Origin: Chrysogorgia sp. JL179-B06
Taxonomy: Eukaryota > Cnidaria > Anthozoa > Scleralcyonacea > Chrysogorgiidae
Direction of reading: 5' to 3'
Length of the DNA: 64,000 nucleotides
NCBI GenBank assembly: GCA_035772405.1
Contig: JAYKKM010000504.1
Coordinates: 3,668,001-3,732,000 of the forward strand
Shown here piece after piece: positions 1 to 11,341 of the stretch. The notes below the pieces were generated by a model, which searched no databases, was not told the DNA's origin, and worked only from the letters and a program-made list of their open reading frames with translations. Made by a program: the position numbers and the translations under genes. Numbering within the stretch: position 1 is the first letter of the stretch; each line of letters opens with the position of its first letter.

Positions 1-2466
1 TATACCATGTAAACGAAGACTAGACTTGGAGAGCCCACCGTCTACCACGCCCTGTTTCTGTTTTATAATCTGCGGAGTATATAGTCCTCCAGATGAATCC
101 ATCCAGGAGCAAAAAGACCTAATACAATATATTGTTGATACTGTTGATACAGTCCGTTCTTCTGCACCAGATTGTGGTGTTGTAGTCGTAGGTGATTTTA
201 ATAAGATCGACATCTCTGATTTAAAATATCACCTCAATCTTACACAAGTTGTTAAAGACTCCACTAGGGGCTAATCAATCCTTGATCTTATCATAACTAA
301 CTGTAGTCATATGTATAGCTCACCAGTATGTAGTGCTCCCCTGGGATCGTCGGACCACTGTGTAATATCTTGAAAACCCCTTGACAATTACGCCAATTCT
401 ACCTTTTCTCACGCGCATGAGAAATGCCAATTACGACGCTAAGCGAAATCCTCGCTGGATGCCTTTGGCAGTAATCTTCTTTCCTATAAAGTCCGTAAAA
501 ATCCATCACACAGACAGACCATGGATGACGTCATGAATCAAACAACTTATTCTGGACAGACAACGTGTATATCACTCTGGGCATGTCGAACAGTGGAGGT
601 GTCTCAAGAATAAAGTGTGCGATGTAATTTGCCAAAGAAAGAAGAGCTACTACCGAGACAAGGTACAACATCTTAGACTAGTAACCCACGCAAATGATGG
701 AACACTATTAATAAAATCTCTGGTAAATCTAGTGATAAAACGCCGATTAGTTACGAAGATGAGAATAGGAATATATTGTCTGGAGTTAAACTAGCAGAAC
801 GACTGAACACCTTCTATATATCAGTAACGACTGATCTACCTCCGCTAGATATTGGCAAACTACCTGCTTTTCTATGAGCAACTACCATCAATCTGTCCAC
901 TCGAAGTAAGAAAGAAACTATCTAACCTCACCACCCACAAAGCTATTGGCCCGGTTTGCGCCTGAACTTGCCCAACCCATCACGGACATTTTTAATGCTT
1001 CATTTTCCGCTGCATGGTTATTTCCCTAAACCATGGAAGGACTCCCTTATAGCCCCAATAGCAAAAGTCTCACCAGTCTCCTGTGATAGACTAGTGACTT
1101 AAGACCTATAGCGCCAACGTCCTGTGTATCCAAGATCCAAGAATACTTCGCCGTGAAGTGGCTCATTGATGACGTACAACACATGATTGATCCTCAACAA
1201 TTTGGTTGCCTGAAAGGTACTTCAACGACTTTCTGTCTACTACACATGCTCTAGAATTGGCTGTCCTCCTTGGACCAACCTAGATCCTACCTTAGAGTAT
1301 GCTACCGGCTGTATCTAGATTTTAGCAAGGCTTTCGATCATATAGTCCACAATATTTTGGTTGACAAACTTCTTCAACTTGGAGTGAGATTACTGGTTCA
1401 CTGGATTTGCAGCTTTCTTTCTGGTAGGCGCCAGGCCGTTAAATTAGAACACTTTATTTCTAAATGGGAGTCCATCCATGCTGGGGTACCTCAGGGAACC
1501 AAACTTGGACCAATCCTCTTTTTGGCGATGATAAACGATCTCGCCATAAAGTTCTCCATGACGCGTCTTCCCACTGGAAATACGTTGACGATATCACCAT
1601 ATCCGAGGTTCTTTCTGCAGGCAATGTCTCCGGCATGTAACGTGATTTGGACTTAATAACGAGCCCGAGCTCGTATTTTTATTTCTTTGGATTCAAATTC
1701 ATATTGTTATCATGAATTTGAATCGAAAGAAATACAAAAAAATGGTGATCTGCCCGCTGAAATCCATACCTGACATCGCACCTCTTACTGTCAATGGACT
1801 TCCTTTAGAGAAGGTGATATCTTATAAAGTACTCGAGGTAATAATAAGCGACTGGAACGAACACACTCAGGAGATTATATCAAATTCCACCGCATGATCA
1901 TGGAATTCCACCGCATGATCTCGTTCATATCTATTACGCGCTTATTAGGTCAGTTCTTGAGTACTGCTGTACCACATGGACAACCAGTATTCCATACTAT
2001 CTCAAGGACAAAATTGAAATGGTGCAGAAGCGCCCTATGAGGATTATTCATCCCCAGACCCACTATTTCGACGCCCTTACTCTTTCTCAATCCACCCGTC
2101 TGGATGGTAGGAGGGAAGAAATCTGCAAAAAAGTTCTCCACCAAATTAAACAATCAAATTCGCAATTAAACCATTTGTTACCTCGACCAATGCGTTCACA
2201 ATGTCACAATTACTGAATTACAACCTACGCAATCGTTCAGCTCTAGCTTTGCCTATATAGATGCCGTACTAACAGATATAAAGATAGTTTTTTCCTGCGA
2301 TGGCATACAGAACTTTTAAATGACCTTTCTCACTTTGTATAATAGATTTTTAATTAATTTTTAATTGTTAGACCAGTCCCTTGTTTTTACCATTTTTATA
2401 AAATAACTTGTTGTGAACATAATGTATTTCACCTTCGGGTGCCAGATTATTCATTCATTCATTCAT
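1..2466 (+). mobile_element. Decayed LINE retrotransposon (CR1/L2-like)
   Basis: Relic of a non-LTR retrotransposon, running off the left edge of the window. Positions 26-274 encode the end of an AP-type endonuclease (VVVGDFN motif). Positions 1270-1656 encode reverse transcriptase with LDFSKAFDHI and AGVPQGTKLGPILF, and 1712-2216 look like the RT C-terminal and thumb region in several frames. Stops and frameshifts break the frame everywhere, so it is not functional. The 3' end is a short ATTC tandem repeat at about 2447-2465, the kind of tail typical of CR1/L2 elements rather than a poly(A). Assignment to CR1/L2 is inference from that tail and the endonuclease type. Confidence 0.85.
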
Positions 2467-3086
2467 CTGGCGGTCTGCAAGCATGAGTCATGTTTCAAAA
2501 CGGGAATACTCGATCTTCTAATATTAAAATAACATACGGAAATCATGCGGGATGTCACCGTTGTTAAAAACATCGAGGTTACAGTGTCTCCTTGAATTAA
2601 GACGCTGTAATATATTTATTAGCTTTTTTTCATAATTCGTTACAGCATAATTTTATGTTTATAAACCAATCTTCATTCACCATTTGCTGGTCCACATGCG
2701 TCGAACATACTTACATAATCTTGGATTACTCCTAGTATATATGCCAAAAGCGTGTCACGGGAGATAAAATTAATGAGATGCGAAAAGTTAAATCATTTGC
2801 TATCAAAGCAAACAGACTGAGGGGGAGGGAGAAATGATAGGTCCAATATTCAAGAGGATTATGAGATAGTAAAGCGGTACGAAACAAAATCTTGAAAAGG
2901 AATGAAGTGCATGAGCTAATAATAAAAAGTTCCTCGCAAACTAAAATAACAAAAAAACCTGTAGGAAAAGTTGCCAAAGGGTTATCGGTGAAAATGGCTG
3001 ACGTCTCAGGATCATTTTGTAAAATGTGAAAATTCGGATTGATAATATTTTTAACATTAAAATAATATAAATGATATTTTTAACTT
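2467..3086. other. No recognisable feature
   Basis: AT-rich intergenic sequence. Short open frames on both strands show no domain or family signal that I recognise. Confidence 0.5.
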
Positions 3087-3329
3087 TAAAAAGAAGGGGC
3101 TAGTTCCCGAAACGTTTTTAATACAATTCCTTTTGACGTTTTGGGGCTCTGCCCCTGTGTCAAGATATCTTGACAAAGGGACATATATGTGTGTATGCGT
3201 GTATGTATCATTGCACGAAAAAATGGATTTACTCAAATTTACAATATGTACAAATATGGAGCAAATTTATTGAAATATAAAATTTACTATAGGAATAAAC
3301 TTGGGTGATATTGGTTTCCTGTTTAAAGT

Positions 3330-3585
3330 AATAAATTCATTCATTCACATGGAATTAAGAACGAATGTTTTTATTTCATAAGCTGCAGGACTTTAAAATC
3401 TACATTATAAGTTTTAGAACATATTCGTTCGCACCAATGTTTTGAATTATTTCTAATTATTAGTCTGAAATATCGTCGAAAAAAGTCGACGAAAAGCAAG
3501 TAAGCAACTCTATATACTCCCTTTGTCTAATTCCATAAATAAAAGGATTCACAATCGAGTTTAATGCTGCAAGTTCCACGTCTGC
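3330..3585 (-). pseudogene. C-terminal fragment of a class A GPCR
   Basis: Read on the minus strand, about 3450-3585 encodes the TM7 region of the same receptor family found intact at 35193-36137, including NSIVNPFIYG. An insertion after that motif shifts the frame before the stop, so the fragment is broken. The following 3' flank down to about 3330 also matches the flank of the intact gene. The homology ends abruptly at about 3585, where an AT-rich repeat begins. The rest of the receptor (TM1-TM6) is absent. Confidence 0.8.
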
Positions 3586-3870
3586 AAAAAATGAAATTCT
3601 TGTTTTAAGAAAAAAAAACTTGTTTTAAGACAATATATCTTAAAATAAGACATATTATCTTGTCCCATACATAAGATAATTTTTCTTAATAAGATTTTGC
3701 CAATAAGATTATTTTTCTTAAATTAAGAAATAAAATCTTGTCATATAAGAAATAAAATCTTACTAAGATATTTTTACTTTTTGTCCCATACACAAGATAT
3801 TTTTTCTTGGTAAGAAAATATTTCTTAAGTTAAGAAAAATAATCTTGTTAAATAAAGCAAATCTTACCAT
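3586..3870. repeat. AT-rich repeat of AAGAAATAAAATCTTG type
   Basis: Imperfect tandem repeats built from AAGAAA / AATCTTG, partly self-complementary. The same repeat type fills about 30,100-31,140 and 37,530-38,005. Here and at 31,146 it abuts a truncated copy of the same receptor, and both junctions share a CTGCAAAAAATGAAA-like start. Confidence 0.7.
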
Positions 3871-4024
3871 GCACCCAAAATGGACAAACTGGGAACAATT
3901 TTCATGGTATAAAATAGAGTATTTATATTAAATGTGTATTCAATTTTCATGGTATAAATTAGAGTATTTAATTAGAGAAAATCCACAATAATTGACAATA
4001 TTGAAAAAGATGGGGGTGGTTAAA

Positions 4025-4690
4025 AGAGATGACTCAAAAGGACCTTTCTGTTTTTGTCTGGTCTTTATTTTTTGTTAGGTTGGCAAGGTTCGAATTAGCG
4101 CTTCGCAAATCGCGAAGCGATTTTGAAAATGTCGAAAATCTGTGTCAGATTTTCTTTTCTGAGAATTGCGAAGCTGATTTGAAGTAACCATGTTAACCGT
4201 GGATGCAACGTAAGTGATAAGACGTTAGGCTACGTTGTAAGACGTTAGGCTACGTTGTAAGACGTTAGGCTAAGTTGTAAGACGTTACGCTACTTTGTAA
4301 AACGTTACGCTATAAGTTGTAAGACGCTACGTAACGGTATAAGACGCTACACAACGTTGTACGACGCTACGTAAAGTTGTAAGACTTTACGCTACGTTGT
4401 AAGACGTTACGCTACGTAGTAAATGTAAGACGTTACGCTACGTTATAAGGCGTTAAGCTACGTTGTAAGACGTTACGCTACATAATACATTGTAAAATGT
4501 TACGCAACGTTGTAAGACGCTACGCAACGTTGCAAGACGCTACGCTACATTGTGACACTAAAGAAATATGCGCAGCTGTTTTGGAGCGCTAATTAGGACC
4601 CTGTAGGGATAATGTTAGGATCAAGGTTAGGGTTAGGATTGAGATTAGTAGTTTTAGAAAATGTGAAGATCGATTTGAGTCATCCCCTTT
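4025..4690. mobile_element. MITE carrying a 20-bp minisatellite
   Basis: The ends are imperfect inverted repeats built on GATGACTCAAA (about 4027 and, inverted, about 4675). The interior, 4200-4560, is a tandem array of about 20-bp units of the form GTAAGACGTTACGCTACGTT. It is followed by a degenerate TTAGGGTTAGG-like stretch at 4620-4645. Related sequence recurs at 61,505-61,640 (one end) and 63,365-63,600 (the minisatellite), so this is a dispersed family. No coding sequence is present. Confidence 0.6.
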
Positions 4691-4997
4691 AGCCTTCACC
4701 GAAAAAAATAGTGGCTGTACATTTAACTGTAATGTTTTGCGACCTTAAATGCTAAACATTGTTCATTGCAAACATAAACAATGCCTTCCATTGATCCATT
4801 CTATAACATTAATATTTTTGAAACGTGCTCATTTTGTTCGATATAATAAAACACCTATTGGATTCATCTTCGCTCAATGATACAAAATATTTAAGTCTCG
4901 ATTTGAAATATTAGGCTCTACCCTTCGTCTCGCCCAATGTTGAATTATTGACTTAAATATTTTGTAATATTGGGCTCAGAGGAATCCAATAAGTAAT

Positions 4998-5728
4998 ATT
5001 TTCTGTAGGGATGAGCCGATAATCGGAAATTCATCGGGAGAAGCCGATAATCGGCAACATTCAGGCTGATCGGTTATCGGCCGATCGCGTCAACATATAT
5101 CGGCGGTCGCGATAAATATTATTCTCGCTTTTCTACTTGATATTTCCTTTTGTTTGTCGAGAAAAACGTCAACTTTTTTATAACGCGGATACTGTACTTT
5201 TCCACAATGAATTTAATGTGGCGCATGACATATTTCTCTTTATAACTGAAACATTTTTTGTTTCCGACTTCCGTCATTCGTACTTCATAGCTTAAACTTT
5301 GTCATGCAGTTGGTTACCGACACATCTTTGCCCAATAATATACAATATCTTCTGGAAGTAGAACGTTGCAAGTTGTTTTTTTCTAACTGAAATTACTCGA
5401 TTGTAGTTGAACGCATTTTAAAAGCCAGAGACATGTGAGAAACAGTCTCAGATAATCAGATTGCATTGACACCCCCAGCGTATCCACCCTTCTAAATGTT
5501 AACTTCACTATTTGCATCGGTGACGGTGTTAGTCTGCTTGCGGTTGGCAATGCGTACCATGGCTCGTTAATGCGAAGTGAAGTTTGGCCCCAAATTCAAC
5601 TGTTAATAATTTATGGTGACCAATATCGGTAACCACCGATAAATCGGCCGATCAGCTCGTAAATCGTATCGGAACTTATCGGATTGGTAAATTTGATTTT
5701 TCTCAATCGGCTCATCCCTAATTTTCTG
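4998..5728. mobile_element. hAT-type MITE with 8-bp target duplication
   Basis: The element proper is 5006-5720 (715 bp). It begins TAGGGATGAGCCGAT and ends with the complement, ATCGGCTCATCCCTA (one mismatch inside). It is flanked by a perfect 8-bp direct repeat, ATTTTCTG, at 4998-5005 and 5721-5728. An 8-bp duplication and TAGGG-like ends are typical of hAT transposons. The subterminal regions are rich in CCGAT/ATCGG motifs, which could be transposase-binding sites. No transposase is encoded. Confidence 0.85.
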
Positions 5729-6698
5729 CACACCATGAATTGTTGTTAAACACTCGGTTAAACATACAAATCACCATCTATTTCAGTAAGGTCAATTTTG
5801 AATTATATATACAGTAGTAAGTTTACACTAAACATTTTAATTGGCCTGGCATTATGGTGACAACTTGGCCAAAAATATTAAAAATCCCAAAGCTTAAAAC
5901 AGACAAAATATATTGTTCATTGTACTCATCTAACTCCTTCAGTGCTTTGGAAATTTCCTCGATCTTGGCAGTTTGGGTGAAACATGTTATCTGCAAAACA
6001 ATTGTTTGTAACAAAGACAAGGAGATCAGCCAGTTTGCAGGGTAGTCAAAATCCATTAAGTAAAAGGTTCCAAGAAAGGAACACAAAATTATTTGGTGCT
6101 GTGGTGAGTTGCTTGGATGACACAAAAGGTCAACATCTGTGGTGTTGATTTACAGCAAAGTGAACTAGTGAAGGTTGTTTGGGCTCTTTAGAAATGTTGC
6201 AATTGCTTATGCACCTTCAATAACATGCAAGTACATCATGCAAATAAACTTCAGAGACAGTTGTTCAATAAGCAGTGTACACGACTGCAGTTGCAAGCAA
6301 TAAAGGTATTGATTGAACAACAGTTGTTTGTTTTGTTATACTTTTTGTGAGTCATCGTTCATTGTTAAAACAAACCAGCCTGGGCCAGACAGGACACAAT
6401 TAATGACTCAAGAGCCTGCCATTTTGATCATTGTACAGACTATAAACTACACCATTTGTAGACTTTTGTATATATGGAAACAATGCAAGGGACAAAAGGC
6501 CTGGAGATGAAAAGACCATAAACTGAAAAGGGCACCTTTATTTAGTATTTACACAACCTGGTGCAAACACAAGAGTGTGCTTAGTAGAATGTTAAAGTAA
6601 TTGCAAGAGCATGAGCTGCATGAACTAAGCTGAGTGTTTATCAAAGTATGCCGTACTTTCAAATTCTCACAAATTCACTTGACTGCAGCAAGTTATAT
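5729..6698. other. No assignable gene
   Basis: A minus-strand open frame at 5823-6125 is hydrophobic at both ends with a charged middle segment and could be an exon of a membrane protein, but I recognise no family and no partner exon. Nothing else is supported. Confidence 0.3.
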
Positions 6699-9160
6699 CA
6701 TAGGTAGCCCAAATGTTGTTATAATTTCTTATTTTGTTCATTAAAGAACGTTTACCGAACGAAGAAAGACGACAAATAGCCGATCCACGAGCGAAATGAA
6801 AACTCGCCCCATTCCCCTCATTCACTATAGCTACGCGCGACACAATTTACTGCAAGCTGACGTGTGCTTTCACTTATACATATATTATGATAAGGTTGGC
6901 AAGTAAATTCCAACATTCACAACAAACACTTCAACAAATGATTAAAATACTCGCAAACTACGTGAAGAACCACCAAAAATGAAACAACACTTTGAACACT
7001 GATAATTTTACTACAATATTACAAACAATTATGCATGTTTCTAAATAATTCTGACAAACAAGAAAGAAGCAAAAGTCTCTAGGTTTTTGACCAAAGTTTT
7101 TCTGTGCCTATGCGGGATGCCATCAAACAGTTATGACGATGTCAAAAACCTAATCCTATTGGCTATCAAAAATAAACAAACTATGACGTTCATGCCACTG
7201 ACAGGGGGGGTAGATATCCAGAATCCAGATACGATAAAAAAACACACAGGATTTAAGACGTTCTCGCGGAGGCAGATAAAAACATGTGAAGAAATCAAAA
7301 CAGAAGAGATCAGAGAATTTAGTTCGGTAAGTAAATATATTTGTTGTTTTTTTAGTGTGCAAAACAAACGAGACATTTTAAATAATAAGCAAGTCAAGTT
7401 ATATTAAATTGTTTGCCCTTTCACGGCGAAAGCAGAAAAACAAGTAGGTTTCTGTCCCTATCAGTTAGCCTAAATATTTCTCGCGAACACAGTGATAAAG
7501 TTATTGTTTCTCCGATCCTAAATCAACGAACAGAAGAAAGGAAAACGGACAGGTTTTTACCCTAATATTTTTTGACTGTCAAGCTTTTAATTCATGTATT
7601 TTCGATCAGAGAACGTTTTGTACTTCTCTTCTGTAACGAAATTGTGCTCTACACATCGACTTTAATACAATATTCCATTACAAAAAACTTACCAGTTAGA
7701 CGATCAACATCATTGATAATAAAATATAACTTTATAGGCAGCAGGGCTCAAGGTGATAAAAAGCACAAACCAGAACATTTTCAGACCAAAACACTTCGTC
7801 TCCGGGGTAAATCGGGGTAAAAAATGAACTTCAAAAGAGATCAAGTATATATTCCACATACTGACAGAGTTTTCATGAAGTCCCAATACATGAAAACCAC
7901 GTTGGGAAGAACCGTGTACAGAACTAATAAACAGAAGTTAGACCACAAAGCACAACTATTTAATAAATCGTTCAACCAAACGGCAACAGCAAACAAAGAA
8001 AAGTTTTGCAGTAAGAATGCCATTCAAAACTTGTGCATTAATACCTTGTTAAATGTTATTTGTCCATTTGGAAAAAAGTAATATAATTTAAGCTCAGTGC
8101 AAACGTTGGAACTGTCGTTTTCAATTGAGCTGTTTCTTTTGAAGTTTTTTCCTATAAAGTTATATTCCTATATAAGTTTTTTGTAATGGAATATTGTATT
8201 AAAGTCGATGTGCAGAGCAAAATTTCGTTGCAGAAGAGAAGTACAAAACGTTCTCTGATCGAAAATACATGAATTAAAAGCTTGACAGTCAAAAAAAAAT
8301 TAGGGTAAAAACCTGTCCGTTTTCCTTTCTTCTGTTCGTTGATTTAGGATTGGAGAAACAATAACTTTATTACTGTAGTCGCGAGAAATATTTAAGCTAA
8401 CTGATAGGGACAGAAACCTACTTGTTTTTCTGCTTTCGCCGTGAAAGGGAAACAATTTAATATAACTTGACTTGCTTATTATTTAAAATGTCTTGTTTGT
8501 TTTGCACACTAAAAAAACAACAAATATATTTACTTACCGAACTAAATTCTCTGATCTCTTCTGTTTTGATTTCTTCACATGTTTTTATCTGCCTCCGCGG
8601 AAACGTCTTAAATCCTGTGTGTTTTTTTATCGTATCTGGATATCTACCCCCCCTGTCAGTGGCATGAACGTCATAGTTTGTTTATTTTTGATAGCCAATA
8701 GGATTAGGTTTTTGACATCGTCATAACTGTTTGATGGCATCCCGCATAGGCACAGAAAAACTTTGGTCAAAAACCTAGAAACTTTTGCTTCTTTCTTGTT
8801 TGTCAGAATTATTTAGAAACATAATTGTTTGTAATATTGTAGTAAAATTATCAGTGTTCAAAGTGTTGTTTCATTTTTGGTGGTTCTTCACGTAGTTTGC
8901 GAGTATTTTAATCATTTGTTGAAGTGTTTGTTGTGAATGTTGGAATTTACTTGCCAACCTTATCATAATATATGTATAAGTGAAAGCACACGTCAGCTTG
9001 CAGTAAATTGTGTCGCGCGTAGCTATATGAATGAGGGGAATGGGGCGAGTTTTCATTTCGCTCGTGGATCGGCTATTTGTCGTCTTTCTTCGTTCGGTAA
9101 ACGTTCTTTAATGAACAAAATAAGAAATTATAACAACATTTGGGCTACCTATGGTTATAT
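6692..9160. mobile_element. Foldback transposon with ~1-kb inverted arms
   Basis: The element 6699-9153 (2,455 bp) is a giant inverted repeat. Arms of roughly 1 kb (about 6699-7740 and 8155-9153) match nearly base for base in opposite orientation, around a loop of about 0.4 kb. The ends read CATAGGTAGCCC and GGGCTACCTATG. A perfect 7-bp direct repeat, GTTATAT, flanks it (6692-6698 and 9154-9160). Open frames in the two arms mirror each other and are not convincing genes. There is no transposase, so it is non-autonomous; the superfamily is unknown to me. Confidence 0.8.
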
Positions 9161-11341
9161 AGAGTGCCCAGGCCATTTTCTATTACTTTTAATAGAACAA
9201 TGCTAAGAAAATTGTCTGAACATACAAATGCGATATCATACTGTATATCCCCATGTTTATGTATCAGTCAAACCCAAACATGCCCATCCCCCCAGCATTT
9301 GACATTTAAAAAAAATTATGTTAATTCCCCACAGTGGCGATGAAATGCAGGTGCAAATGCCCTGTAGTGGGGCCAATAATCTGTGGCAAATCCCCAGCCC
9401 CTGGGGAAATATGAAAGCAACAACAGCAATTTTCAGTGTTTTCAAATATCAAATTATTATATAAATACTATGTTATGCCGGTCATGGTGACTATTTCAAT
9501 TGTGACCGATCAAAGGCGATTTTGACCGGCCAAACTTCACGACACCCCACCCCCCAAAAAAAAACACAACAAAAAACATGTAAAGTATATTCTACCCTAT
9601 ACATATAAGCTAGTACTGATATGTTTGTAGTAAAAAGGAATATAATATAAGGAAAAGGGAAGAAAATAGAAATTAAATATTTATTAAATATCTTTATATA
9701 ATACAATAAGAAATATTTTCTCTCTTCCTAAGGCTTAAATATGATCGAATCACACTCGAACAACAACACATTTTGTATGCTGTAGCAATGCTATGAAGTG
9801 GAAATTCAAATGCATCTGTCCCAAACCGCACGACCACCCCCCCCCCCCCCCCCCCCACCCCCACCCCACTGCCTTTTGGTGTTGCCCAAAGGGAATGAGG
9901 CTCAGATTACTGTATTATCTAATGCCCAACCGCTGAGCAAAGCTTTGCGTTCAAATTCCCCACCCCTGGAATTCATCAACGTATCAAATACCCGGCAGTG
10001 TCCGGGGTATGGGCACGGTTGGATTTGACTGATACATTACATAACCTCATGCATGCTAACATCTGAAACATTAGCTGCAGAGCTAAGTAAATATGGCTAA
10101 TTATTTTATAAAAAATACAACACTCACTTAAATACAAACATTCACTTACTTCTACTGTAAAACCAATGCAGATGGTAAATGACCATTAACAGTCTGACAA
10201 CGGCAGCTGGAGCAGTACTTTTTGTGGCATGTGAGCAAACTAAGGTCAATTAATCGCTTGACAAGGACCACGGTTGTTATTGAGCAATTCTTTCTTCATG
10301 TTCACATTTTACTATCAACACACAGGTAAATTATAACTGTCACCCTTGCTTTGGCCAATTGAGGCACACTGTATGCAGATCTGAAAAAATCAATTATAAA
10401 ATACTCATTACTTCAATTATTACTGTATTTCACTAGAAAACTATTGTTTCACTAGAAAACTATTATTTCGGAGGAAATTTAGAATACCCGTCCACTTTTG
10501 CATTCAACTGCATTTAAGGTGGCTCCCTACAGTTCGAGGGCTTTTAAGCTGCGCCTACAAATATGCCTTATATATGCAAGCAGGTTTGATGGAAGCACCC
10601 ATTGACATTATTTTATACTAATATGAGTATAACCAAACATGGCACAAAAGAGTAACAAAAGCATAATGTGTTACCATGGCAACCGTTGGGCTTTATAATT
10701 TTCAAAAATATCACATTTATATACCATTTTGACTTATATTTCGGTAATAAGCCTGGTGACCCCCAAATTTTTTGTGCTAATGTTAGATTATTTATGGTTT
10801 GGAAACCCCATGTGAAAAATAAAACAAATCTGTAGAGAGGTTCTCGCTGTATACAAAATCGCTGTTTTCTTTATTTTGGTTCTACAGAATTTTCTTAAAT
10901 TTCTTCAACAAAACCTCCGTACATTAATCTATTGCTGTGCCAAATGTTAGGATATGTTACCAGGCGCTTTGGCGAATGCCGTTGCAATTAACATATGGGA
11001 AAGCTACGCGGCCAAAATACTTTGGAGACCCCACAAGATCAATGGTTTGTCATGCGCGTGCATAAAATTGCAGGCGCATTTTGGAAAACACGCGTATTCC
11101 CAACCTCGTACCCAGGGCCTATCTCCGCCCGCCGCCGACCCCCCGCCACGTCGAAAAGGCCCTGGCACAGGCTGGTCACGTGTCACCAACTTTTTAGGTG
11201 ATAACAAAAAATTTGTGGGAGGGGGAGGTTGTCCAGGTGGCAAGGTGCAGCAACTGGCATATAATGGGCAATGGCCACTGATGCGAAGAAGTTTTATCCT
11301 GTGATGGAATCGATTTTTTGTTCTATCGACTCTGCGAATCC
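9161..11341. other. Non-coding stretch with simple repeats
   Basis: No gene is supported. It contains a poly-C run at about 9837-9856 and, at about 11,100-11,170, a GC-rich segment with AACCTCGTACCCAGGG. That motif also forms the ends of small hairpin elements at 55,791 and about 56,125. Open frames across the GC-rich segment are products of its composition. Confidence 0.4.

Noticed and set aside
4615..4650. TTAGGG-like run as an interstitial telomere
   Set aside because: Units are irregular and few, and the run is part of a dispersed MITE that recurs at 61.5 kb.
9798..10028. Proline-rich 76-codon frame
   Set aside because: Generated by a poly-C run; no other support.
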